Below, piece by piece: positions 54,524 to 64,000 of a DNA stretch of 64,000 nucleotides. Each line of letters begins with the position of its first letter. The first letter of the stretch is position 1. Position numbers and translations under genes: made by a program. The stretch comes from Tetrahymena elliotti 4EA (Eukaryota; Ciliophora; Oligohymenophorea; Hymenostomatida; Tetrahymenidae). The notes under the pieces were generated by a model. It searched no databases. It saw only the letters and a list, made by a program, of their open reading frames with translations, and was not told the origin of the DNA. Location of the stretch: the NCBI GenBank assembly GCA_000231825.2, contig JH720393.1:124001-188000 (forward strand), in the 5' to 3' direction.

Positions 54524-55333
54524 AATTTTAATTAATTAAAGAACTATAATATAAAAACTTAAATTTATTAGTATCACTTGATACCTTTTAACAATTACAT
54601 TAAAGAAAAAACACTAAATTTTAATATAACCTCTTTAGAGACTATTAAATGTATTAAGAAAATAAAAAAAAACTTAAAATTTTGTATTTTAAAGCACTGT
54701 TTTTATTATTTTCATATAATTTATTTATCGATTCAATTATCATAACTTTTTTAATCTGAATATGAGAAAAAATTTCCTTTTATTCATTTATTATAATTGG
54801 TTCAATTGTTTAAATTTTCTTTTCTTATTATGTTCAGTTTAAAATTTCTTTAATGTTAAAATTATGAGAAAATTTAAAAAATAATTTTATTTCATTCTTT
54901 AAATTCATTTTAAAGTTTCTTTAAATAATAAAAAATCTGAGTCCCTTTTAAAAAGTTTGATTTTCATTTAATTATTCAAAATAAAAAAGAATTCTCCTTT
55001 TATTCTTAAAACAAATTTTTTTGATAAAATTTGAATGAAACAGAATGCTAAAAATATGCATTAAATTATTAGCTCTTTCTTTTTACTATTATATTTAATC
55101 GCAAAAAATAAAAACAAATTATTACATATAAAATAAATAATCCATTATTTGTTTTTTTATTTCTTTATTCTCACTTAATTTGTTAAGTAATGATTATTTA
55201 CTTTTTTGTATCAAATTAAAGAAACAAATACTTAAATTGTAATATGCGTTATTAAAAAAATTATAATTATTTATCAAATAATTTTCATCAAATTAGAAGA
55301 TTTATAAAATTTTTATTTAAAATAGTAGCACTT
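54524..55333. other. Divergent intergenic region
   Basis: About 810 bp of AT-rich DNA between the kinase start and the start of a plus-strand gene. Presumed upstream sequence for both; no motif recognised. Confidence 0.65.
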
Positions 55334-56098
55334 ATGAATAGAGTATTAAAATAGCTCTCATAAAAAAATAGTCCATTCTGCTTATTACAGAACTAAGCAC
55401 AACTATTTAATAAATAGCATTAATGCTTCTTTTTCAAAAAATCAGATAGCGATTAACTAGAAACTGTATAAATGTTAAAGAGCTTAGAAAATTCTAAATC
55501 TAACATCCCTGAATTCAGATAATAAATGGAAACATGGATTAAGAATATTAACAATAGTGAATATCTTTAGCAATAGCTTATCTCTGATTACTATAAATAA
55601 TTTTCAACAGTCCTTCAAAGAAGAATATAATCATTTGAAAATAATGAGCTTCTTTCATGGAAATCTTTGAATCAAGCAGATTTAGACAATATTTAAGTCA
55701 TCTGTGAGCAAAAAATAAAGTTTTTAGAAGACAGTATAAGAATAAGGCAAGAATATCACATCAATGAAAATCTTAAAAAGGACAAGTTTAAGGTATTTTG
55801 GTGGAAGATATAAAAGAATAAATATAACAGCCCTTTAAATTATAGATTAATACATTATTATCCAATTTATTTACTTATTTCATTTGTTATATTCTTTATC
55901 GTTGATTTAATCATCCTTACTAATCATAAGCGCCTAGATTAGTTGTAAGTAGCAATAGATTCCTAAATCAGCTAGGTTAAAGAAATAGTGGGAGGTATCA
56001 TATAAGATTCTTAAAAAAGCATATAGCAAGTTTAGCCAGAATAGAAACATGTTTAGATAGCTCCTATCCACGATCTTGAAAGAAAAAATAAAAATTGA
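55334..56098 (+). CDS. Single-TM protein, possibly mitochondrial
   Basis: A 254-residue intronless frame from MNRVLKQLSQKNSPFCLLQN to TGA 56096-56098. The first 45 residues have Arg/Lys/Ser/Gln and no acid, like a mitochondrial targeting sequence. The middle is helical and charged (FLEDSIRIRQEYHINENLKK). One strong membrane helix lies at about 177-196 (YLLISFVIFFIVDLIILTNH). A short coiled tail follows (LDQLQVAIDSQISQVKEIVG). No family recognised. An alternative downstream ATG (residue 46) would remove the presequence. Upstream it shares a divergent spacer with the histidine kinase gene. Confidence 0.6.
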
Positions 56099-56531
56099 AT
56101 GAAAATAATACAAAATCCAGTAATAAAATTGTTAGTAGGCAATAAAAATTATTAAGAAAGAGGATATTACGTTTTCAATTTCTAAATTATTTGATTAAAA
56201 TGTTTGTTTGTTAGTTTCATGTTAAATAAATCAATCTAAGAATAGTAATACTTTACCTAAATTAATTAATTAATTCATTGATTCATGAACTTAATCATTG
56301 TTTTTTTAAGCAAAATTAAAATATTTTTTCAAAATAATGATTTCATACTTGACCTTAATTTATTCTTTCAAGATTTTGTTAGTAATACATATTAATTAGA
56401 CAAGTTTGTGATTAAAATTAAAATTGTTATTTTGATATATCTATTAATTGTAGATTCTTAATTATTAATAATATTTTGACGATTGGTAGGAAATCTAACA
56501 GTGTTTCTGATACAAAAATTATATTTACAAA
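56099..56531. other. Intergenic spacer
   Basis: AT-rich, no gene seen. Confidence 0.65.
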
Positions 56532-58226
56532 ATGGGTAAATTTACATTTTAGACTTTTATAGCTTAAATAATAAAGATTAAACTGGTTTTTTTTTTAATA
56601 TAGATACTAAGTTGACTAATGATTATTTTATTCACTTGCGCTTAACGGATATTTTAAATATGCATGAAATTTAATCTATTCTTTTGAAGGTATATATTTA
56701 TTTGTTGAAATAATATTCATGCTTAATATTATAGTTTTGGCATCTCGCTTACAGGTATGACCCCAATAAAAGTGGACTAGCAAGCAAAATAACCTTTTCA
56801 AACTGTTTTATATATGAAATGAATGTAGATGCTTACAAATAGTTTTTAAATTGTATAAATGAATCATTAAAATATGTTGTTAATTATAAAAACTTTAGTT
56901 TGATTGCTAATTACCTTAATGTAAATTATTTTTCATTAAATACAATTAATGATAAAATTATTTCAACTATTTTAGACAACTAACCCAAAGTAAGTATCTT
57001 ATGAAACATTTGGCCTGCATATTCTTCAACTTTTTGGAAACCTAATTAAATAACTAAACGAAAACTAGTAATTTTAATTTATGGAAATGAAGAACTATCA
57101 ATCAAAAGCATAATATAAATTTTGACCCTCAAAAAATTAAAAAAAGGATTTAGTTTATTAGTTAGTTAATTAACATAAACATAATTAACTTGATATGATG
57201 CTTTTAATATAAAAATTTCAATTTTATTTTGTTAATTTAATACAATTTTAAATTTTATAAAGGTTATTAACTATTTTAAGGAGAGTTTATTTTGCCATTT
57301 CATCATTTGATTTAATTGGTAAAGCTTAAGTCTTAAATATACAAGACATAAGACCTATTTAGATTAACGATATCATTAATTTTCAGATTTAGGTAAGAAG
57401 CAAATAAAACTTGGTGACGCCTACTAAGGATTTTGAAAATGATGAACATTTACCATCTTTGCTAGATTCAGCTTAAAGATCTAATATAAATGCATACATG
57501 TCAAATACAAAAAGACAATCACAAAACAGACAAAAAAATAATAGTTTTTATTAAAATAGTAATTATGGCAACTTGGATAATCAAATACTCAATATAAAAA
57601 ATGATACATAAGAAAATTCTAATAATACTTTAGAAGATTTTAATATAAAAACTAACATATAAAATTTTTCAACTAAAAATTAGGCCAATCAAAGTGCTAA
57701 TAAATAGGACTCTACTTAATAACAATTTTCCAATCCTGCTTAACAAAAATCTAGAAATTAAATTCAGTCACCAACACCATATAATTAAGTCACACTCTCC
57801 AATCAAAGTAGTAACTTTTAAGAACTTTTCTAGCCTTACCATATGAGAATATAGCCTCTTAAAAAAAATAATACCTAAAATTAGCAATAAGATGGATTTG
57901 TGCAGTAAAATAACCATTATGGTTAGAATGAATCAAAAGATTTTAAGAGAAGGAGTATTAGCTTTAATAATTAAAATAGTTGGGGCAATACTACTATGAA
58001 AGATAGGTTTGACAAAAAAATCTAAGCAATCCAAGAGAATGATAAAATAAGAAAGGAATTAAATAACAGCTTTTCTGCATGTTACCCTTTAGAAGATAAA
58101 ATGAAAAATTAAAAAAAAGCTAACTTATCTTCATTTGTTTTAGGAGGCTATGATATTATAGATTATTCAGATACTATTAATAAGTTACATAGGAAGCTTC
58201 TAAGAAAAATTATATTAAACCGCTGA
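56532..58226 (+). CDS. Unknown protein with Gln/Asn-rich C-terminus (about 4 exons)
   Basis: The best model joins 56532-56535, 56604-56689, 56735-56989 and 57387-58226. Exon 1 is only ATGG. Exon 2 completes the Asp codon and reads MDTKLTNDYFIHLRLTDILN. Exon 3 starts FWHLAYRYDPNKSGLASKIT, in which DPNKSG resembles an EF-hand loop start but the rest of the loop is missing. The frame used in exon 4 is also open upstream, from 57263, and there reads VYFAISSFDLIGKAQVLNIQ and DIRPIQINDIINFQ. That segment looks coding but cannot be joined in phase to the exon-3 donor, so a small extra exon may have been missed. The last 270 residues are Asn/Gln/Ser-rich, ending in SFVLGGYDIIDYSDTINKL. No family can be named with confidence. 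Confidence 0.5.
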
Positions 58227-58870
58227 TTGATTTATTAATATTTTGTAAATTACCAAATTATTTTTATTTTAGTTATTTGTTTTTCAAGTTGAGATCTAAA
58301 AAATTAAATCTCTATTTCATTTTTATCAATCAAGATAATATTATGAATAATATTTTTTAGAAAAATTGTGTTTAATGTTTGTATCAAGATTACTATGGGA
58401 CTTTTTTTAATAATGATTAGAAAATTAGTAAGATATATAATATTCAATTCTTTTTGAACTAAACTCAAATTTGAATTAGTTTACAATATATTTAGAATAC
58501 CAATTTTCATAACTCCATTTAAAATATGTAAGAATTTTTTTAAAGGTATTACCTTTTGTTTTCTTCTCTTGATATTTATTATCTTGATACCTTCATTTGA
58601 ATAAATACAAATAAAGATAAAAATTATTTTATCTAATTAATTTTACATAAAAAATGTAAATGCAAATTAATAGACCTATTACACTGTGAAAAATTTGATT
58701 TTATAATTTGTTTTTATAATTAAAGGTCTATGATGTATAATGGTAATATTCTATTGTGTTCCTTTCTATTTGATCTTTTACTTCTATATTTAAGTTATCC
58801 TAGATTGTAATCTAAATAGAATCAATTCTATTAAAAAACATTAAATTAAAAAATTTATCTGAATAGAAAA
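58227..58870. other. Intergenic spacer upstream of the selenoprotein gene
   Basis: AT-rich, about 640 bp, no gene seen. Confidence 0.65.
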
Positions 58871-59244
58871 ATGGGAGCTAACATAACTATTCCAGAAGAC
58901 GTTAAGCAAATTTAGACTAATAAAAATCTTAAATTTTAAGTACTTATTGAATATTGTGGGTCATGAGGATATCACAATATGTTCGACTACGCTAAAAAGT
59001 GTATAGAATCAATTTATCCATAAGCAACAGTAGTTGGCAAATAAATACCAGGATATACAGGTTGCTTTGATGTATATGTTAATGGCAAAAACGGAACATT
59101 GTAATTAATATTTATATAATAATCTTATCTAATTATTGTTAAATCAAATTTAGGGTTCACAGTAAAAATAATGGAGACGGTGGTCTAAAAGCAAACAACG
59201 CAGGTTTAGTGATGTAGAAAATCAAATCTATTGTTGAAAAATGA
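58871..59244 (+). CDS. Selenoprotein W-like (Rdx family) protein, Sec encoded by TGA
   Basis: Exons 58871-59100 and 59154-59244 give 106 residues, including one in-frame TGA. The frame reads MGANITIPEDVKQIQTNKNL, then VLIEYCGSU at residues 24-32, with TGA (58964-58966) in the Sec position of a Cys-x-x-Sec redox motif. Downstream are GYHNMFDYAKKCIESIYPQA, VVGKQIPGYTGCFDVYVNG and GDGGLKANNAGLVMQKIKSI, which match the Rdx/SelW fold: beta strand, CxxU loop, helix, the IPGxTGxFDVxVNG strands. The 53-bp intron removes no frame ambiguity other than phase 2. The true stop is TGA 59242-59244. SelW-type proteins are small thioredoxin-fold oxidoreductases. A SECIS-like hairpin follows 70 bases downstream of the stop. 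Length is close to the family's usual 85-110. Confidence 0.9.
58964..58966 (+). other. TGA selenocysteine codon
   Basis: In-frame TGA in the redox loop Cys29-Gly-Ser-U32 of the SelW-like gene. The frame stays open and family-like on both sides of it, so it is read through rather than a stop. Confidence 0.88.
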
Positions 59245-60163
59245 AAAAATTATTAACTAATTTTACATTTTTGTACCATTTTATTGGCATATTTAAAAGT
59301 TTATCTTTTTATCATGAAGCACAAGGTTGGAAATCCGCATATTGGATCATCTTGTGCTGAAACTTAAAGCTTAATGTTTGAAAACATGAATTAACATGTA
59401 AATTTTCATTCATTAAGCTAAGAAAAGACTAAACATAAAATATTCCTCTAAATTGCAAACAAAATCTAAAATGTTTTTTATTATTTTACTAGAAATCAAT
59501 ATATTTTATCATGCTTATATATCATGTAAGTTTCATGATTTTTAATTATTTCTGAATTAAATTGTTAATTTTCATATTTTAATTGTTTTATTATTTTTTG
59601 ACTTCAATTTATCATTTTGAAGAGATTACCTTAAATAATATAAAAAATAATAAAAGTTTTTGTAGATAAATCAACTAAAAAACTAAAAATTCTTTTAATT
59701 TTATCAGACAGCAAATATACAAAGCATAAATTAATTTTAATTAAAAAATTAGAATATTATTACTAGATATTTAAGATTTTAGAAGCAAATTAAAAAATTT
59801 AGTCATATTTGATATGCTTTCAAATATATTGAGAAGAAATTTTAAAGTTTTTTATAATTGGTATTGATGAGCTCTACTATTTAGGATAGTTAATTAAAAG
59901 AAATAATAATAAAAATAAGTTTATTCATGATATACATCTACAAACAAGTATTAAGGATTGAAAAATACTTAATTAAAAATTAAAATGTGGTTTATATAGA
60001 ATTTATTCTTTGAAATAATTCATTTTTTTTGAAATAGTTTTTTTTCAATTAAATTAAAAATTATTATATGTAAACTCAAATATTTATTGTGTTTTATTTA
60101 AAATATCACCAAATGTTTATTTATTAATTAAATTATATTACCTTTTAGGTTTTTATTTGCAAA
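59245..60163. other. Convergent spacer with the SECIS near its left end
   Basis: Apart from the SECIS-like hairpin, this is AT-rich DNA between converging 3' ends without a gene. Confidence 0.65.
59298..59367 (+). promoter_or_regulatory. SECIS element in the 3' UTR (predicted)
   Basis: ATGA at 59314-59317 and TGA at 59358-59360 can form the non-Watson-Crick quartet. Above it AGCACAAG (59318-59325) pairs with CTTGTGCT (59351-59358), and a further weak G-T/T-A extension follows. After 13 bases from the quartet come unpaired AAA (59331-59333), the position of the SECIS apical adenosines. A ministem TCC (59334-59336) with GGA (59344-59346) caps it, as in form II SECIS. A lower helix could form between AAGTTT near 59298 and AAACTT near 59361. 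This element would recruit SBP2 and EFsec to decode the TGA at 58964 as Sec. Confidence 0.82.
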
Positions 60164-62235
60164 TCATTTTATTTTTTTAAGTAATTTTATAAAATTATGC
60201 TCATAATAATCTTTATTCATAGTCATTTCTGCTAATTAGACTTTTGTATCAATTGCTGTTTATTCTGCATATATTTTATCTTCTTTTAATTTTTTATAAA
60301 CTTATAAGAAAGCTTTTTTAATCTAATTCACACTATTTAGTTAAAATATGTGCTTATGGTCTTCTTCTACACTAGCTATATCAGCGAGAGAGCTACTCTC
60401 TGAGTTACCTAAATTTAAACTATTGGATTCATCACCCAAATCAAGCTTTTTATCTTCTAATGAAAGAATAAAGGAACTTCTATTATCTGAATCTAAGCTT
60501 TCTCCTTTTTTAACTTCTTCTATTGTATCTAACCTCTATACTCCAATGTCTTAAGCTTCTTAATTATTTTTATCATCTTAGCAATTTTCTTATGTGTTAT
60601 TTCTGCTTCTAATCAATTCTTTTAAATCTTTATTCTCCTTTTTTATATTTTAAATCTTGCTGTGAAGCTTTTCAATTTTTTCTTAGAGGTCACTATTTTC
60701 TCTTGACCTTGTTTGATGTAGGGAGGCTAACTCTTAGCTTAATTTTTCATTCAAAGATTTCAGATTTTCAACTTATATCTCATCAGATGTTTACTTTTAT
60801 CTTGTAATCCTTTAGTTTTCTTATTCTAAAATCATTATTTTCTCTTAAGCTTGAAGGAATTTGTAATTCAATTCATCATAATCATTTCTTACTTTTTCAA
60901 GGGTGCTGCTTAAAGAATTTGTTTTTTGTATTTCTAATTTCATTTAAAAATTTTCTTCATCTAATTTTTCCATACTCTTTTTATGGAAATCCATTTTTTA
61001 AGTATCTCTTTGGAGAATCCTAATTTGATAAACAATATAATCTTTTAATTCTTATATGTTATTATTTTCACTTTTTTCACCTCCTTCCAACAACTGTAAA
61101 ATTTCTTAAAAATCGTTTTTCTAAAAATTTATAAATATTTTCATATTATATCTTCTTTATTAAATAAAAACTTACATGATTTTATGTTATTTCTATGCTT
61201 TTTTAAGTTTCATATTACAGCTTTTCACTTAAATGATTTCTTTCTTATTTACACTCATTTAACATTATTTCTGTCTAAGCTATTTTCTGAATCAAGGTAT
61301 CATGTTCATTTTCTCTTTAGTTTAAAGATTTTTATTTAACTAATAAATCTTTCTTCATTAAATCTAATTCACTCTCAATTTTATAGTAATCATTTTTGTT
61401 ATTTTAAATGAGGCTTTCCCATTCTTTGAGCTAATTAGAAAATTTATCAGAATCAAATTCATCTATCCCTTCATTTAAATCTATGTTAAACTTCTCTTTA
61501 ATAAATTCTTATACTTTTATGTAATTCTCCTTTAAAGATTTCTAATTTTTATATGTATATTAATATACTAAGAGTAAGAATTAAAATTACATTTTGTTCT
61601 TCAATTTCAAGTAATTTTATTGATAACTCTTCTATTTATCCACTCTGTTAATCTTCTTTGTCTGGCTTACAATTTACTTTCAAAAGCAGCTAATCATATG
61701 TTTACTAAAGGTTATCTAATTTATTTTGATAAGATAGTTTTGTTTTCTCTATCTCTTTTCCTGCATTCTCTAATTTTTTTTGTAAAAATAGATTTGCCTT
61801 TTTTTGCTTATCTTGAACGAAGTTGATATTTCCTGGAGTGCTTAAATTCTTATCTCTTATTTATACTTCCAAAAAATCCTTGCTAGTATTAGTGCTACTT
61901 CCATCTCTGAGATAAGAAATAGATTCAACTCTTTATATTTCCTATCCTTTGAAACAATTAAAAGGGCAAGTATGAGCCTCTTTTATGTAATTAATAGCCT
62001 ATTAAAAATATATTTCATTTCTCTCTTCCTCTTAGCCTAAGTGATCTTGTAAAACTTTTAATTTCTAAGTTAGATCTTAAATAATATTTTCATACTATTC
62101 AATGATAGTATCTTCTTTCTAATTTTAAATGCTATCATTTAGATTTTAGTTTTTATATTATTCCTCTTCCTTTTGATAACATTTTGAATGTTGAGTTATA
62201 AGTTAAAAATGATAATAATTTAACTTCTTCTTCAT
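60164..62235 (-). CDS. Coiled-coil protein of unknown function (3 exons)
   Basis: Exons 62235-61591, 61541-61176 and 61120-60164 give 655 residues; introns of 49 and 55 bp are AT-rich and in phase. Most of the protein is heptad-like: QIEELSKLSYQNKLDNLQQT, then IESELDLMKKDLLVKQKSLN, then ENSDLQEKIEKLHSIQVENL and LKSLNEKLSQELASLIMILE. Near residue 100-130 is a short Cys-containing ordered stretch (EAHTCPFNCFKG), and a C-terminal acidic/Ser segment (LGNSESSSLADIASVEEDH) precedes the last helix. Such proteins often serve as cytoskeletal, basal-body or centrosomal scaffolds; nothing here decides which. The start is uncertain: the frame is open further upstream, with a possible acceptor near 62300, so a first exon may be missing. 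Confidence 0.65.
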
Positions 62236-63185
62236 TTTATATTTAATTTTAACTAATGCATGTTCTTCTACTTCTAATATTTTCAAAATCTTCTCTTTCT
62301 AAAATATTTTCTTACATTTTGTTCTAATCAAAATAAAATGTATATTAGTATTAGATTAGAAAAGTCTAGTATAATTACAATATTTGATGAGCTACTTATT
62401 TTAAATCAACCTATCTTCAATAAGTTAAACAATTTTCTATTGAAAGATAAAAAAACTAGTTTATATAAATTAAAAAAATAATCAAATTATCTCTGTCTTT
62501 TAATTATGTGAGATCAATAACAAAAGCCACTAAATTTTATCTGGGTTCATATAATAAACATGATACTTTTATTTGGTATTAGGATAGAGAAAATAATAGT
62601 GTTACTTATAGATTAGCAAATATTTGCTAAACAAAATAATAAAAACATTTACATAAAAAATGTAAAAGTAATTCCTGTTCATACAAATTTTTTTGTTTTA
62701 ATAAAAGCTATTTCAGGAATTTCTTTAATTTCAGAATTATAAATGATATCAAAATTAGAAACACTTTTTTATTATTCTAAATAATTAACACAAATTTTTT
62801 ACTTAAAATATTTCATTTTTGAATCTTTTTTTTTAATGTTTGAAAATTACCTGAAGAAAAACTTTGTTTTCTTTTCTTTCTCAGGCAATCAAATAAATCA
62901 ACAAATAATTGAAAATTATTTTACTTATTAAAAAATCTATCATAAAATGTTAATAGAATTGAAGTTTAACATCATTAATAAAGTAAACTTAATAGCAATA
63001 CTTTTATTTAGCGTATGAAAAAAAATAGTAAAACCTCTTCATTAAAGTTATTAAAAAATGTTAACCTTTAAGTATTTTTATTCTCAATAAAAATTATTAG
63101 CTGTTAAGTAGCTTTAATTAATTTATTTAAAATATTTATTAACTTTTTACAGATATTCAATACAAATTTTTACTTAAAATATTAT
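62236..63185. other. Intergenic spacer
   Basis: About 950 bp, AT-rich, between two minus-strand genes. No gene seen, except that a missing first exon of the coiled-coil gene could lie at 62236-62330. Confidence 0.6.
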
Positions 63186-64000
63186 TCAATCTTTTTTTAT
63201 TGTTTTAGAAAACTTAAATGAACCTTTAGCAAACTTTGGCTATCTTTTCTTATCTACTTCTCTTACAAGCATATCATCAGATCCTTGAACAAATTCTTAG
63301 ACTAATTACAAGCTTTATAATAAAAAGAAAATGAAATTAAATTAAAACAAAATGTGTTTAAAATGATTAATTTTTACTCATCTTCAAATTTTTTGACCTC
63401 TCTTTATTCTTTAAGTTGAGCTTTCAATTATAATTCTTATTCAATTTTATTTTTTTATTCTTTCTAATCCTTATACATAAATCTAGATAACTTATTCTCA
63501 TCGAAATCTTAAAGTCTATCAAAGGATGCCTTTTCTTATTTGCCTTTCTTAAATGAGTCATTCACTTCATTAAAACTTTACATCACTTTATCGTCGTATG
63601 ATTATCTTTTGTTAGATTTATCTCTTTTTTTAAAATCTCTCTAATTATCATAGCTCTATGTTCTATTTCTATCTTGTTAATCTTGACCTTTTCTTTCAAA
63701 TCTGTCCATTTTTTAGTAGTTATCTTAATTATCTTTGCTTTAGCTTCTATATCTATCAGAGTAATCTTAACCTTTTCTTTCATACTTATCCATTCTTTTA
63801 TAATTATCTGAACTATCTTTACTTCTTTCAGAGGAGTCTTAACCTCTTCTCTCATATTTGTCATTTCTTTTGTAATTGTCTTTATTTCTTTCAGAATAGT
63901 CTTGACCCTTTCTTTCGTATCTGTCTGTTTTTTTGTAATTATCTTTTGCATCATTTGATTCTTAACGTTTAGACTAATTTTTATAATTTTCTTCTCTTTT
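63186..64000 (-). CDS. Arg/Asp/Ser-rich repeat protein, C-terminal part (5' end beyond window)
   Basis: Exon 64000-63378 (open to the right edge) and exon 63312-63186 are joined across a 65-bp intron; stop at 63188-63186. The visible 249 residues start with about four imperfect repeats of 20-25 residues, patterned NYK..D+YERKGQDYS-R, for example NYKKTDRYERKGQDYSER and NYKRMDKYERKGQDYSDR. Then comes a less repetitive basic region, a helical charged stretch (KNKIEQELQLKAQLKEQREV) and the tail SDDMLVREVDKKRQPKFAKG. Alternating Arg/Asp/Lys/Glu tracts of this kind occur in RNA-processing and U1-70K-like proteins, but no RRM or other domain is in the window. The repeats create long open frames in other phases and on the other strand. 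Confidence 0.65.
63600..63965 (-). repeat. Coding tandem repeats, about four copies of 60-75 bp
   Basis: The repeats encode the NYK..D+YERKGQD units. At the DNA level the plus-strand blocks around TCTTTC.TA and TGTC.ATT recur at irregular spacing, showing divergence and length variation between copies. Confidence 0.75.

Noticed and set aside
63583..63972. Two overlapping long standard-code ORFs on opposite strands
   Set aside because: Both are by-products of the coding tandem repeats; only the ciliate-code minus frame gives the repeating YERKGQD units and a proper spliced end.
1..64000. Telomeric CCCCAA repeats, chromosome-breakage sequence, CRISPR arrays, bacterial operons
   Set aside because: None seen by eye. 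No C4A2/G4T2 run and no match to the 15-bp Tetrahymena breakage motif; the gene structure is eukaryotic.

Overview
This window looks like nuclear DNA of a Tetrahymena-like oligohymenophorean ciliate. It is extremely AT-rich. The genes only read through if TAA and TAG are translated as glutamine, leaving TGA as the usual stop. Introns are short, AT-only GT...AG elements, mostly 32-90 bp. Several proteins have long Gln/Asn tracts. No telomeric CCCCAA repeat, rRNA or convincing tRNA was found. A run of exactly 100 N (29385-29484) marks an assembly gap. I built the gene models by hand from the ciliate-code reading frames. Exon junctions were checked for frame consistency, and ambiguous ones are flagged.

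Layout, left to right. A partial condensin CAP-G gene (minus) runs off the left edge. It diverges from a CFAP97/hemingway-type ciliary gene (plus, 2404-4194). Next come a five-exon gene for a very divergent Ras-like GTPase (plus, 5786-9332) and a five-exon EF-hand-like protein (minus, 10274-13217). A GC-richer island at 13.6-14.7 kb looks like a decayed protein-coding gene. A large two-TM membrane protein (plus, 16597-19948) converges on a giant Gln/Asn-rich protein (minus, 20497-25085). Two small membrane proteins (26451-26726 and 26975-27454) and a two-domain rhodanese (27884-28825) follow on the plus strand.

Across the gap lies a gene-poor stretch from about 28.8 to 35.7 kb. Then come a TPR protein (minus, 35696-37853), a 5.5-kb desert, a CCT-motif protein (minus, 43353-44981), a 4.2-kb desert, and a six-exon hybrid histidine kinase with PAS, HisKA, HATPase and receiver domains (minus, 49179-54523). 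A divergent single-TM protein (plus, 55334-56098), a four-exon unknown (plus, 56532-58226), a selenoprotein W-like gene with an in-frame TGA (plus, 58871-59244), a coiled-coil protein (minus, 60164-62235) and a partial Arg/Asp/Ser-repeat protein (minus, from 63186 to the right edge) complete the window.

The strongest single result is the selenoprotein. TGA is the only ordinary stop here, yet it sits inside a Cys-Gly-Ser-TGA redox motif, and a good SECIS-like hairpin lies about 70 bases downstream of the true stop. The other items most worth follow-up are the GTPase with degenerate nucleotide-binding motifs, the CCT-domain protein, the decayed gene island and the long deserts. The genes do not form an obvious common pathway. 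Each appears to be an independent transcription unit, as is normal for a ciliate.
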